Of a stretch of 64,000 nucleotides of DNA, positions 46,077 to 55,092 are shown piece by piece. Position 1 is the stretch's first letter; each line of letters starts with the position of its first letter. The notes beneath the pieces were generated by a model. The model made no database searches and had not been told where the DNA came from. It saw only the letters and a list, made by a program, of their open reading frames with translations. A program made the translations under genes and the position numbers. The stretch lies in contig NZ_CP060412.1 of NCBI RefSeq assembly GCF_014297575.1, positions 248,001 to 312,000 of the forward strand, given 5' to 3'. The stretch comes from Dyella telluris. Lineage in GTDB: Bacteria; Pseudomonadota; Gammaproteobacteria; Xanthomonadales; Rhodanobacteraceae.

Positions 46077-46634
46077 ATGAACGCGACCTGCTCCGCCGCG
46101 TTGCTCACGCTGGCCATGCTCACCGTTGCCGACGCCTACGGCGCCGAAAAAAGCGCTCCATCCGACCAGGAACTGATCGCCAGCGCGATGCGCGCCGCGC
46201 CTCCCGGCGTGGCGAAGGACGCAACCATCGTCGCCATGGATGCCCAGGGCAAGATGCGCACGCTGCGCGAGGGCAAGAACGGATTCACCTGCATGCCCGA
46301 CAACCCGGCCACACCCGGGCCGGACCCGATGTGCATGGACCGCAACGCGTGGGAGTGGATCTCCGCGTACATGGCCCACAAGCCACCGCCGGCAGGAAAA
46401 GTCGGCTTGATGTACATGCTTGAGGGCGGCACCGATGCAAGCAACACCGATCCGTATGCCACCGGTCCTGCCGCGGGCAATCACTGGATCAAGACGGGGG
46501 CACACGTGATGGTGGTGGGCGCCGACTCCGGTTTCTACGACGCCTATCCGAAGAGTGCGGATCCCGACACCAGCGCGCCCTATGTGATGTGGGCGGGGAC
46601 GCCGTATCAGCACCTGATGGCACCGGTGAAATGA
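46077..46634 (+). CDS. Exported conserved hypothetical protein
   Basis: Protein of 185 residues with a signal peptide (about 1-22, ending AYGA). Residues 60-90 contain two Cys pairs in FTCMPDN and DPMCMDRNAWEW, likely a disulfide, and a Gly-rich middle (MYMLEGGTDASNTDPY). I recognise it as a conserved proteobacterial family without a known function. The terminal half has HVMVVGADSGFYDAYP. Possible ribosome site GTGAGGAAT before ATG. Confidence 0.7.
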   Translation: MNATCSAALLTLAMLTVADAYGAEKSAPSDQELIASAMRAAPPGVAKDATIVAMDAQGKMRTLREGKNGFTCMPDNPATPGPDPMCMDRNAWEWISAYMAHKPPPAGKVGLMYMLEGGTDASNTDPYATGPAAGNHWIKTGAHVMVVGADSGFYDAYPKSADPDTSAPYVMWAGTPYQHLMAPVK

Positions 46635-46709
46635 ACAGGCCTGGGTACGCGGGCCATTGATGTCCGAAAACGGCGAGTCAGGCGCCCGGGCCGGTGCTAG
46701 CCTGCACCC

Positions 46710-48200
46710 ATGACCGAACGACCTGACCCGCTACCCGACGACCGCACCTGCGAGCAGGCGCGACTGAGCCGCGATGCGCGCTTCGATGGGCTGTTCTTCA
46801 CCGCCGTCACCAGCACGCGCATCTATTGCCGCCCGGTATGCCCTGCGCCGCCACCGAAACCACAGAACGTGCGCTACTACGGCAGCGCGGCGGCGGCGGA
46901 AGCGGCCGGCTTCCGGCCCTGCCTGCGCTGTCGCCCGGAACTGTCGCCGGGCAACGATGCCTGGCAGCGCGGCGACCATGTGATTGCGCGCACGCTGAAA
47001 CTGATGGACAGCGGCGTGTTCGACGAACTGTCCGTGGACGACATGGCCGAACGCGTGGGCCTGGGCGCTCGCCAGTTGCGCCGCCTGTTCGTGGAACGCC
47101 TGGGTGCGCCGCCGGTCAGCGTGCACACCACGCGCCGGCTGCTGTTCGCCAAGCAACTGCTCACCGAAACCACCATGCCGGTGACCGAGGTGGCACTGGC
47201 CTCCGGCTTCCGCAGCCTGCGCCGGTTCAACGCGGCATTCCTGCAGGCGAACCGCATGGCGCCACGCGATCTTCGCCGCCATCCCAGCGCGGCGACAGGC
47301 GATGCGATCACGCTGCGACTCGGCTACCGGCCGCCTTACGACTTCGAAGCCATCCTGACCTTTCTCCGCGGGCGTGCACTGCCCGGCGTGGAGGCCGTCG
47401 ATGACCACAGCTATGCGCGTGTGTTCGGCACACCCGACGCGCCGGGATGGCTGCGACTGAGTGCGTGGCCAGGTCGCGAGCATGCGCTGAAACTGGAACT
47501 GCATTGCCCGCAGCCGGCGCAGATGCTGGGCGTGGTGAACAAGTTGCGGCGCATGTTCGATCTCGATGCCAGCCCGCAATCGATCAGCGAGGCGCTGAAG
47601 GAAAGTGCCGTGCTTCGCCCGCTGCTGCGCAAACGCCCGGGCCTTCGCCTGCCCGGCGGCTGGGACGGATTCGAAATCGCGGTGCGTGCCATTCTCGGCC
47701 AGCAGGTCAGCGTGGCGGCGGCACGCACACTGGCGACGCGCATCGTGCAGCGCTTCGGCACCGAAGTCGCCTCGCCGGTGACAGGGCTGCAACGCCTGTT
47801 TCCCGGGCCCGAGTTGCTGGTGGAAGCGGACCTGCGTTCGCTTGGCCTGACCACCGCGCGCGCCGCGACCGTGCGCGGCGTTGCGCAGGCCCTGCTGGAT
47901 GGCCGCATCGATTTCCGTAGCGAACAACCGCTGGACGAGTTTGTCGAAAGCTGGGTGGCCCTGCCCGGCATCGGCGAATGGACGGCGCACTACATGGCCA
48001 TGCGTGCGCTCAGCCATCCGGATGCGTTCCCGGCGGCAGACCTCATCCTTCGACGCGCGGCGGCCGGCACCGGACCGGAGCTGTCGACCAAGGCGCTGAC
48101 CTCGCTCGCCGAAGCATGGCGCCCCTGGCGCGCCTACTCCGTCATGCATTTGTGGCGCAGCGCCAGCGATGCCGCCGCAACGAACAAGAAGGTGGCGTGA
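46710..48200 (+). CDS. Ada-type Zn domain/AraC/AlkA fusion: alkylation sensor and DNA glycosylase
   Basis: Protein of 496 residues that joins three modules. The Ada-like zinc site is built of four Cys (YCRPVC, C40 and C44; PCLRC, C71 and C74), whose first Cys is methylated by phosphotriesters in Ada. An AraC-type DNA-binding part spans about 88-195. From about 200 to 490 an AlkA-type 3-methyladenine glycosylase follows, with HhH LPGIGEWTAHYMAM and catalytic Asp in FPAADL. It thus senses methylation damage, activates genes and removes damaged bases. Its stop shares one base with ogt (TGATG), so the pair is translated together. Confidence 0.93.
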   Translation: MTERPDPLPDDRTCEQARLSRDARFDGLFFTAVTSTRIYCRPVCPAPPPKPQNVRYYGSAAAAEAAGFRPCLRCRPELSPGNDAWQRGDHVIARTLKLMDSGVFDELSVDDMAERVGLGARQLRRLFVERLGAPPVSVHTTRRLLFAKQLLTETTMPVTEVALASGFRSLRRFNAAFLQANRMAPRDLRRHPSAATGDAITLRLGYRPPYDFEAILTFLRGRALPGVEAVDDHSYARVFGTPDAPGWLRLSAWPGREHALKLELHCPQPAQMLGVVNKLRRMFDLDASPQSISEALKESAVLRPLLRKRPGLRLPGGWDGFEIAVRAILGQQVSVAAARTLATRIVQRFGTEVASPVTGLQRLFPGPELLVEADLRSLGLTTARAATVRGVAQALLDGRIDFRSEQPLDEFVESWVALPGIGEWTAHYMAMRALSHPDAFPAADLILRRAAAGTGPELSTKALTSLAEAWRPWRAYSVMHLWRSASDAAATNKKVA

Positions 48201-48730
48201 TGTCCAGCGAGACGATCTGGTACGACGAGATGCGCACGCCCATCGGCGTGCTGCGCCTGGTCAGCGACGAGGTGGGCCTGCGCGAAGTGTGGTTCTCCAC
48301 CGGACGTCACCAGCGCACGCCGCGCCCGGAGTGGATTCGCGCCAGCGAGCCGCTGGCGGAAGCCAGGCGTCAACTCGACGAATACTTCGCCGGTGAACGC
48401 CAGCACTTTGATCTCACCCTGCATCCGCTGGGCACGCCGTTCCAGACCCAGGTGTGGCGGGAACTCGCACGCATCCCCTACGGCACCACCATCAGCTACG
48501 GCGAACTCGCGCGCCGCATCGAGCAGCCGCTCGCGGTGCGTGCGGTGGGCGCCGCCAATGGCAGGAATCCGCTGCCCATCGTGCTGCCGTGCCATCGCGT
48601 GATCGGCGCAAACGGAAGCCTGACGGGTTTTGGCGGCGGCCTGCCGACCAAGCGATTCCTGTTGTCGATGGAAAGCCGCGTTGCCGAAGGCGATCTGTTC
48701 GGCGTGCCGTCGCAGGTTACTGCGCACTGA
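48200..48730 (+). CDS. ogt: O6-methylguanine-DNA methyltransferase (Ogt-like)
   Basis: Suicide repair enzyme of 176 residues that takes methyl groups from O6-methylguanine. The acceptor is Cys131 in VLPCHRVIG, and the DNA-binding helix contains the Arg-finger region RAVGAANGRNP. The N-terminal domain is shortened, as in Ogt. It starts within the stop of the Ada-AlkA fusion gene, which it complements: together they repair N- and O-alkylation. Start fixed by TGATG overlap. Confidence 0.95.
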   Translation: MSSETIWYDEMRTPIGVLRLVSDEVGLREVWFSTGRHQRTPRPEWIRASEPLAEARRQLDEYFAGERQHFDLTLHPLGTPFQTQVWRELARIPYGTTISYGELARRIEQPLAVRAVGAANGRNPLPIVLPCHRVIGANGSLTGFGGGLPTKRFLLSMESRVAEGDLFGVPSQVTAH

Positions 48731-48769
48731 GGCAACACCCGCCCCGGCCGCGACAGCAGAACGCAGCGA

Positions 48770-49096
48770 TCAGCGATCCGTGGTTACCGGCGGCGTAACC
48801 GCGTTCCGGTACGAATCAAGTTGATTCGACTGATGCGAAAGACGATAGGCATCGTGCGCTGACGCCTGCGGCTTCGAAGCGGCCTTGGCCGGGTGTTTGG
48901 TGGCGGGCGCATGCGCAACGCCGGCACCAGGCGCGCGCGAACCTGCCGCCGCAGGCGGGTGCAAGGCCAAGGCCGGTTTGCCCGTGGTGGCAGCGACAGC
49001 AGGTGTCTCTTCTGCCGTGGCATGCGCGGAAGCCACACCTGCTTGCAACATGCAAGTGGCGAACGTCGCGTAAAAGAAAAGACGTGTAATGGTCAT
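48770..49096 (-). CDS. Small exported Ala/Pro-rich protein
   Basis: Of 108 residues, the first 26 are a good signal peptide (cut after ASAHA). The rest is low-complexity Ala, Pro, His, Lys (KHPAKAASKPQASAHDAYRL) with no recognisable domain. Only a weak ribosome site is visible, and the gene is divergent from the NPP gene at 49145. It may be genuine because of the signal peptide; otherwise unknown. Confidence 0.45.
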   Translation of the reverse strand: MTITRLFFYATFATCMLQAGVASAHATAEETPAVAATTGKPALALHPPAAAGSRAPGAGVAHAPATKHPAKAASKPQASAHDAYRLSHQSNQLDSYRNAVTPPVTTDR

Positions 49097-49144
49097 ACGC
49101 CTAGGGGATGATACGTCCTTTGTGTTGATAGTACGGCATTACTC

Positions 49145-50425
49145 ATGAAGATCCTGTTTCGCCCGCTGCTGTGTTCGTTGATGGCGTTGGCCGCGGGTTG
49201 CGCTACCACGCATGACCACCCTGCCGCTGTTGCGCCTGCGCCCCAGGCCGCCATCAAGCAGGCACCCGCGCCGGTGCTGCTGATCTCCATCGATGGTTAT
49301 CGCGCCGATTATCTTTCACGCGGACTCAGCCCCACGCTGCAGACGCTGGCCAACACCGGCGTGCATGCTGCGAGCGGCATGCAGCCATCGTTCCCGTCGC
49401 TGACGTTCCCGAATCACTACACCATCGTCACCGGACTGCGCCCGGATCACCACGGCATCGTCAACAACACGATGACCGATCCCGTGCTCGGCAAGTTCTC
49501 GCTGGGCAACCGCGACGCGGTCAGCAACGGACGCTGGTGGGACCAGGGCACGCCGCTGTGGGAAACCGTGCAGACGCAGGGCATGAAGAGCGCCACCATG
49601 TTCTGGCCCGGCTCCGAAGCCGATATCCACGGCAAGCACCCGAATTACTGGAAGCCGTACGACGGCAACGTCACCGCCGACCAGCGCGTTGACCAGGTGC
49701 TGGCATGGCTTGACCTGCCCGCCGACCAGCGCCCGACGTTCATCACCCTCTACTTCGACGAGGTGGATCATGCCGGCCATAGTTTCGGACCTGATTCGCC
49801 GCAGGTGAACGATGCCATCCGCCATACCGATGAAGCGCTTTCCCGCCTCGTCGACGGCCTGAAGCAACGCGGCCAGCTCGATCGCATCAACCTGATCGTG
49901 GTGGCCGACCATGGCATGGCGCACACGCCCACGCGCAACACGGTGCTGGTGGACAGGCTCATCCCCCTCAAGCACGTGGACGTGGTGAGCATGGGCGTGC
50001 TCGCGGGCTTCAACCCCAAGCCGGGTTTTGATTTCGCAAAAATCGAAGCCACGCTGGAGAAGCCGCAGAAACACATGACGTGCTGGGACAAGACGCGCGT
50101 GCCGGCGCGACTCGCCTATGGCAGCAACCCGCGCGTGCCGCAGCTACTGTGCCTGGCCGACGTGGGCTGGCGCATCTCCAGCAGCGATTACGTGGCGAAA
50201 AAGAAGAGCACCACGCAGGGCGAGCACGGCTACGACAACGAGGCACCGGAAATGCAGGCGCTGTTCATCGCGCACGGCCCGGCGTTCCGCCAGGGCGCGC
50301 AGGTACCGTCGTTCCCCAACGTGGACGTCTACCCGCTGATGACCCACCTGCTCGACGTCCCCGCCGCTGCCAACGATGGCGACTACAACGCCGTGAAGGG
50401 CATGCTGAAGCCGGAAGCGCAGTAA
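49145..50425 (+). CDS. NPP-type nucleotide pyrophosphatase/phosphodiesterase lipoprotein
   Basis: Alkaline-phosphatase-superfamily enzyme of 426 residues with lipobox LAAGC (Cys19), so probably anchored to the outer membrane. Catalytic and zinc residues follow the NPP pattern: SIDGYRADYL (Asp), nucleophile Thr in FPSLTFPNHYT, YFDEVDHAGHSFG (Asp, His), VVADHGM (Asp, His) and GEHGYDNE (His). Xanthomonas NPP hydrolyses nucleoside triphosphates and phosphodiesters; the same is expected here, probably for phosphate scavenging. Confidence 0.95.
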   Translation: MKILFRPLLCSLMALAAGCATTHDHPAAVAPAPQAAIKQAPAPVLLISIDGYRADYLSRGLSPTLQTLANTGVHAASGMQPSFPSLTFPNHYTIVTGLRPDHHGIVNNTMTDPVLGKFSLGNRDAVSNGRWWDQGTPLWETVQTQGMKSATMFWPGSEADIHGKHPNYWKPYDGNVTADQRVDQVLAWLDLPADQRPTFITLYFDEVDHAGHSFGPDSPQVNDAIRHTDEALSRLVDGLKQRGQLDRINLIVVADHGMAHTPTRNTVLVDRLIPLKHVDVVSMGVLAGFNPKPGFDFAKIEATLEKPQKHMTCWDKTRVPARLAYGSNPRVPQLLCLADVGWRISSSDYVAKKKSTTQGEHGYDNEAPEMQALFIAHGPAFRQGAQVPSFPNVDVYPLMTHLLDVPAAANDGDYNAVKGMLKPEAQ

Positions 50426-50435
50426 GGCAGGTTTA

Positions 50436-50464
50436 CCGCGGAAGCGCGCAACGCGCTTCCGCGG
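50436..50464. terminator. Stem-loop between convergent NPP and VOC genes
   Basis: CCGCGGAAGCGCG and its complement form a 13-bp perfect stem with a three-base loop. There is no T tract, but the place between convergent stops suits a bidirectional barrier. Confidence 0.5.
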
Positions 50465-50470
50465 CCTGGC

Positions 50471-50854
50471 TCAGTCGATGTAACGACTCACTTCGATCAG
50501 GTTGCCATCCGGGTCGCGGAAGTACACCGACTCGATGGGACCACGCGCGCCCGTGCGCTGCACCGGCCCTTCTTCAATGGTCACGCCATGGCGGCGAAGA
50601 TGATCGACCACGTCGCCTGACACGGATGATGTCAGCAGGCACAGATCCGCCGAACCGGGCGTGGGTCGCAGCGCCTTGGGTTCGAACTCCCTGCCGTGCG
50701 CGTGCAGGTTGATCTTCTGCACGCCAAACACCAGCGCCTTGCGCCCTTCCCCGAACGTCACCTCCTGCATGCCCAGCACGCGGGTATAGAACGCACAGCT
50801 GGCGGCTACATCGGCAACCGTCAGCACGAGATGGTCGAGCGCTTCGATTTTCAT
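50471..50854 (-). CDS. VOC-family protein (glyoxalase/bleomycin resistance fold)
   Basis: Metal-dependent vicinal-oxygen-chelate protein of 127 residues with DHLVLTVADVAASCAFYTRVLG at the start and YFRDPDGNLIEVSRYI at the end. Metal residues His8-like, and the terminal Glu, are present. Function may be a dioxygenase, epoxide or drug-binding protein. It starts eight bases after the MFS stop, so it is made with the MFS transporter; a detoxification pair is likely. Confidence 0.88.
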   Translation of the reverse strand: MKIEALDHLVLTVADVAASCAFYTRVLGMQEVTFGEGRKALVFGVQKINLHAHGREFEPKALRPTPGSADLCLLTSSVSGDVVDHLRRHGVTIEEGPVQRTGARGPIESVYFRDPDGNLIEVSRYID

Positions 50855-50862
50855 GGCAGGCC

Positions 50863-52161
50863 TTACTGGGGAATCGGCGGTTCGGTTTCCGGCTTGGTCG
50901 GGCTCACCAAGGGCGGCAAGCGATACAAGCGCAGGGAAATCAGCAGGCCGGCAACCATCAGCGCGCCAACGAACACGGCCACGCCATTCCAGCCATGCGC
51001 CCCGTAGAACAGGCCACCGCAGGCACCGGCAATGCTGGAGCCCATGTAATAGGAGAACAGATAGAGCGATGAAGCCTGCGCCTTGTTGCTGCCCGCGCGG
51101 CGTCCCACCCAGCTGCTCGCAATGGAATGCCCGCCGAAGAAGCCGAACGTCACGGCGACGATGCCGAGCACGACCAGCGCCAGCGGCCGGGTGGCGGTAA
51201 GCGCCAGGCCAGCCAGCATCAGCGCGAACGCCGTCCACAACACCTTGCGTCGGCCCAGTTTGCCGGCCAGGTGGCCCATCCAGGCGGAACTGAACGTGCC
51301 GATCAGATACACGCTGAAAATGGCGCCGACCACCGCCTGGTTCAGCCCATACGGCGGGGCGAGCAGGCGGTAGCCGATGTAGTTGTAAACGGTGACGAAC
51401 GCACCCAGTAGCAGGAAACCTTCGACGAACAGCCACGGCAGGCCCGCATCCCGGAAAGTCGCCGCAAAACGCCCCATCAGGGCCTTCAGCCGCAACGGCT
51501 GGCGCACGTGATGTCGAGACGGCGGCAGGATGCGCCAGAACACCAGGCCGGACAGCAGGCCAATGACGCCCACCGCGGCAACGCCGATACGCCAGCCGAC
51601 GAACTCGGCCAGCACGCCGGCCACCAGCCGCCCGCCCATGCCGCCAATGGCGTTGCCGCTGATGTACAGGCCCATCCCCAACCCAATGGATTCGGGGTGC
51701 ATCTCTTCACCGAGATAAGTCATCGCCACCGCGGGCAACCCGCTCAGGGTCAACCCCAGCAAGGCGCGCAGGATCAGCAGCATGTGCCAGTCCGGCACCA
51801 GCGCGGTCAGCAGCACGAGCAAGGCCGAGGACAGCAAGGATGCCGTCATGACCGACTTGCGCCCCCACGCGTCGGACACGCCACCGGCAAACAGCATGGC
51901 AACGGCCAGCACGCCGGTAGTGAGCGACAGCGACAGTGCGGCGGTGGCGGCGCTGACCCCATAGTCCTTGCTGAACTCGGGCATCAACGGCTGCGTGCAG
52001 TACAGCAGGCCGAACGTGGCCAGGCCGGCGGCAAACAGGGCCAGGTTGGTGCGTCGGAAAGCGGGCGTGCCGTGGCGGATAGTGGGCGCAGGCTCAAGTT
52101 CGTCCGCCGTTGGCCGATGTTCTGGCCGAGACACCGGTTCCACGCTTTCCCGCCTTGCCAT
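50863..52161 (-). CDS. MFS transporter (YnfM-like)
   Basis: Inner-membrane major facilitator of 432 residues, 12 helices, with LFAGGVSDAWGRK as motif A and a half-way cytosolic loop (SRHHVRQPLR). The extended N-terminus of about 40 residues is Pro/Glu-rich. It resembles YnfM-type efflux permeases of unknown substrate. ATG at 52161 has GAGGCG before it; an upstream TTG is less likely. It precedes the VOC gene. Confidence 0.88.
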   Translation of the reverse strand: MARRESVEPVSRPEHRPTADELEPAPTIRHGTPAFRRTNLALFAAGLATFGLLYCTQPLMPEFSKDYGVSAATAALSLSLTTGVLAVAMLFAGGVSDAWGRKSVMTASLLSSALLVLLTALVPDWHMLLILRALLGLTLSGLPAVAMTYLGEEMHPESIGLGMGLYISGNAIGGMGGRLVAGVLAEFVGWRIGVAAVGVIGLLSGLVFWRILPPSRHHVRQPLRLKALMGRFAATFRDAGLPWLFVEGFLLLGAFVTVYNYIGYRLLAPPYGLNQAVVGAIFSVYLIGTFSSAWMGHLAGKLGRRKVLWTAFALMLAGLALTATRPLALVVLGIVAVTFGFFGGHSIASSWVGRRAGSNKAQASSLYLFSYYMGSSIAGACGGLFYGAHGWNGVAVFVGALMVAGLLISLRLYRLPPLVSPTKPETEPPIPQ

Positions 52162-52391
52162 GTTGCTGACGCCTCGATACTGCAGAGGCTGCAAGCATAA
52201 GACTTGCCGCGATCGTGTACGACCCGCGGCTCAGTGCAGGACGGGCTCGCGGGCCGGCATCGCCCCCCCGGGACTGACAAGAAAGCCATATCACAGGGTG
52301 AACGTGATACATAAGGACTCAGCGGGAGACGCCTCGGGAGAGGGCGGCCCCGCCAGCCGGTGTGGGAGCCGGTGACCTGAGGGGGGAACAT

Positions 52392-54104
52392 ATGCGGTTA
52401 CGCGGACCTGCGGTGGTGTTCGTCGCATGGCTGTGCGCCATGGCTTTTGTGCTGTCCGCCGACGCCGAGCCGGCACCGCCGCGACTGCCGGCGCTGCACG
52501 TCGCGGCGCTGAAGCCACTCCCGCAGACGCCTACGCCCGATCAGGTCATCCATGGCGACGTGGACGCCGGCTTCGCGCCGCTCCCCACCACGCACACACC
52601 GAACGCAGTGGAAAAGCAGCGCTGGTATCGCCTCACCCTCGATCGCGACTGGCATGAAGAAAGCGCGCCCCTGCTGAATTTCACCGGCGCCATGTACGTG
52701 CACATCACGGTGTACCCGCCGCCGGACTACCGTCCGCATGAGCTGTGGTTCGCCCAGACGGATTTGCCCGCGCGTTTCTCGCGCCACCACCTGGCGCTGG
52801 AACTGCCGCACGACCTGCGCGCCGGCCAGCCCATCTACGTGCAGATCGCGGCGGACAGCTTCACCCGGCAGATTCGCGCGGAGATCGTCGACATGGCCAC
52901 GTATCAGGCGCAGGACCTGAATCACGTGCGCCTGACCACGCTGTTCTCCAGCGTGCAGTTCACCATGATCCTGGCGGCACTATGCCTTTGGCTGGTGCTG
53001 CGCGACCGCGTCCTGGTCTACTTCATCGGCTACACCGGTTGCCAGCTGATGAACCAGCTGCTGACCAGCGGCGAGCTGTACGAACTGCCCGGTGGCCGGT
53101 TGCTGATACCGCTGGGCACGCATGCACCGTGGCTGTTCACGGCGCTCAGCGCACCGCTGCTGCTGTCCTTCATCGTCGAGTTCTGCGAACTGCGCGTGAT
53201 CACCCCGCGCGGGGCACGCCTGCTGGGCGCCATGCGCTGGCCGTATCTGGTGATCGCCGCCCTGCTCTGTTTTCCGTTCGCCGAGCGCATGCACCTGCTG
53301 GCCAGCGCCTACAACTTCTGGTTCATCGTCTCGTTGCTGTGTGCGCTGGCCGCGGTGATACTGGCGACCTTGCGCCACGGGAGGCAGGCACGCTTTTTCC
53401 TGGTGGCGTGGCTGCCGCAGGTGTTGCTGACGGTGGTACGGGTGAGCCAGGTGCTGCTGTCGCTGGACCTGCCCCGCTGGCTGGAATACAGCATGCCCGC
53501 GGCCATGGCGTTCTGCAGCGTGGTGGTCACCATCGGCCTGGCCGATCTCTCGCTGCGCGCGCGGCGCGAGCGCGACATGGCGCACCATCTTGCCGATCAC
53601 GATGCACTCACCGGCGTGCTCAATCGCCGCGCACTGGTCCGCCGCCTGCATGACGCCATGGCGCAGGCGCGGCCGTTGCACCAGCCGCTGGCGCTGATTT
53701 TCCTGGACATGGATCACTTCAAGTCCGTCAACGACCGTCACGGGCACCAGACGGGCGATGCCTGCCTGCGCGCCGTGGCCGAAGCCATTGCCGACGAGTT
53801 GCGACCTTCGGACAGCCTGGGGCGCTACGGCGGCGAGGAATTCGTGGCGATGCTGCCGGGCACCACGCAGGACAATGCGATGGCGGTGGCCGAGCGCATC
53901 CGTCACAGCATCGAGGTGCTGCAGGTGCACGCACGCGGCAATACCTTGCAGACCACGGTGAGCATGGGCGTGTCCAGCCTGCTTGGCCCGCTGGACACGG
54001 TCGACGATCTGATCGCCCGCGCGGATGCCGCGCTTTATCGGGCCAAGACGCAGGGACGCAACTGCGTGGTGGCCCACGCCTCGCTTACGGCGGTGACGAG
54101 CTGA
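52392..54104 (+). CDS. 7TMR-DISM diguanylate cyclase
   Basis: Protein of 570 residues. Signal peptide about 1-24, periplasmic 7TMR-DISM2 ligand domain about 60-185, seven membrane helices about 190-400, then GGDEF about 425-560 with RYGGEEF (variant GGEEF, which is active in other cyclases) and FKSVNDRHGH. The inhibitory I-site RxxD is not obvious. An envelope carbohydrate or similar ligand may signal to c-di-GMP synthesis. The start has GGGGGA upstream. It overlaps the convergent esterase by 20 bases. Confidence 0.92.
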   Translation: MRLRGPAVVFVAWLCAMAFVLSADAEPAPPRLPALHVAALKPLPQTPTPDQVIHGDVDAGFAPLPTTHTPNAVEKQRWYRLTLDRDWHEESAPLLNFTGAMYVHITVYPPPDYRPHELWFAQTDLPARFSRHHLALELPHDLRAGQPIYVQIAADSFTRQIRAEIVDMATYQAQDLNHVRLTTLFSSVQFTMILAALCLWLVLRDRVLVYFIGYTGCQLMNQLLTSGELYELPGGRLLIPLGTHAPWLFTALSAPLLLSFIVEFCELRVITPRGARLLGAMRWPYLVIAALLCFPFAERMHLLASAYNFWFIVSLLCALAAVILATLRHGRQARFFLVAWLPQVLLTVVRVSQVLLSLDLPRWLEYSMPAAMAFCSVVVTIGLADLSLRARRERDMAHHLADHDALTGVLNRRALVRRLHDAMAQARPLHQPLALIFLDMDHFKSVNDRHGHQTGDACLRAVAEAIADELRPSDSLGRYGGEEFVAMLPGTTQDNAMAVAERIRHSIEVLQVHARGNTLQTTVSMGVSSLLGPLDTVDDLIARADAALYRAKTQGRNCVVAHASLTAVTS

Positions 54105-55092
54105 GCGGCATGTCTGGCGCCACCCCGTAAGCCCACACCAGAAACACCGGCAGCATGCGTTTCCAGGTGGCCTGGTTGTGTTCGCCATCGGGCACCGGGT
54201 CGTAGACAACCTCGCTGGTCTGGACCGGATGCGCGGCATCGACCACGCCGACGTCGTAACCCAGGTCGCGCAGACCGCGCCGGTGGGTGCCATCGGGAGC
54301 GGTGAATCCGCTGATCAGGTCCTGCAGGTCTTCCACGGCATCGATGGTGCCGTTGTGATTGCGGTCGTTGGTTTCCTCATGACCACCCACCGCGAACCAG
54401 AAGCGGACCGGCCGGCGTTGCCTGGCCCGGTCCACCATGGCCTGCGCCAACCGCGTGCCTTCCACCGCGTTTGCATCGCTGCGGTCGCCCGCCAGCCAGA
54501 ACGACGGCGAGAACGCCCCGACCTGGCCGAACACCTCGGGATACTCCCAGCCCAGGCAGAACGCGTTGAGCGCACCGAGTGACCAGCCCAGCATGGTGCG
54601 CCCCTGCGCGGTGGCCTGCGTGCGGTAGTGCGCATCGATGTAGGGCACGAGCTGTTCCGCCACCCACGCGGAATAATCATAGGCGCGCGCACCGATGGGC
54701 CCGATGCGCGAGCCGCCGACCACGCTGCGGCGCCTTGCGCGATCAAACAAGCCGTAGCCGGAAGCACGATCCTTCAGCATGTCCACCGCCACCACGATCA
54801 CCGGGCGGATCGCGTGCTGCGCGTAAAGCGACGCCAGCGCGTCCTGCAGCGCCACGGCATCCATGTCCTGACCGTCGTTGGCGTAAAGCACCGGATATTG
54901 CACAGCGGAGTCCGCATAACCCGGCGGCAGATACACCGTGACCTTGATCTGCTCGGGTGCGAAGGCTGGGGCATCCAGCGCCAGTTTCACCGGTGCCGGC
55001 GCCGCTTCGGTGGCGTGTGCCACCGGCATCGTCCATACGGAGCCCAGCAGCAGGCACGCCATGATGTGTTTCCAGCTCGCGCGCATCGTCAT
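54085..55092 (-). CDS. Exported alpha/beta-hydrolase esterase (esterase D-like)
   Basis: Exported serine esterase of 335 residues, signal peptide about 1-26 (ending HATE). The nucleophile elbow GWSLGA (Ser) and late acid/His region (HEETND, PDGEHNQATW) fit the putative-esterase family of Fes/feruloyl esterase type. Its start overlaps the stop of the glycoside hydrolase gene (TGATG), so both are made together, suggesting that it removes acyl groups from the hydrolase's substrate. Confidence 0.88.
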   Translation of the reverse strand: MTMRASWKHIMACLLLGSVWTMPVAHATEAAPAPVKLALDAPAFAPEQIKVTVYLPPGYADSAVQYPVLYANDGQDMDAVALQDALASLYAQHAIRPVIVVAVDMLKDRASGYGLFDRARRRSVVGGSRIGPIGARAYDYSAWVAEQLVPYIDAHYRTQATAQGRTMLGWSLGALNAFCLGWEYPEVFGQVGAFSPSFWLAGDRSDANAVEGTRLAQAMVDRARQRRPVRFWFAVGGHEETNDRNHNGTIDAVEDLQDLISGFTAPDGTHRRGLRDLGYDVGVVDAAHPVQTSEVVYDPVPDGEHNQATWKRMLPVFLVWAYGVAPDMPLSSSPP

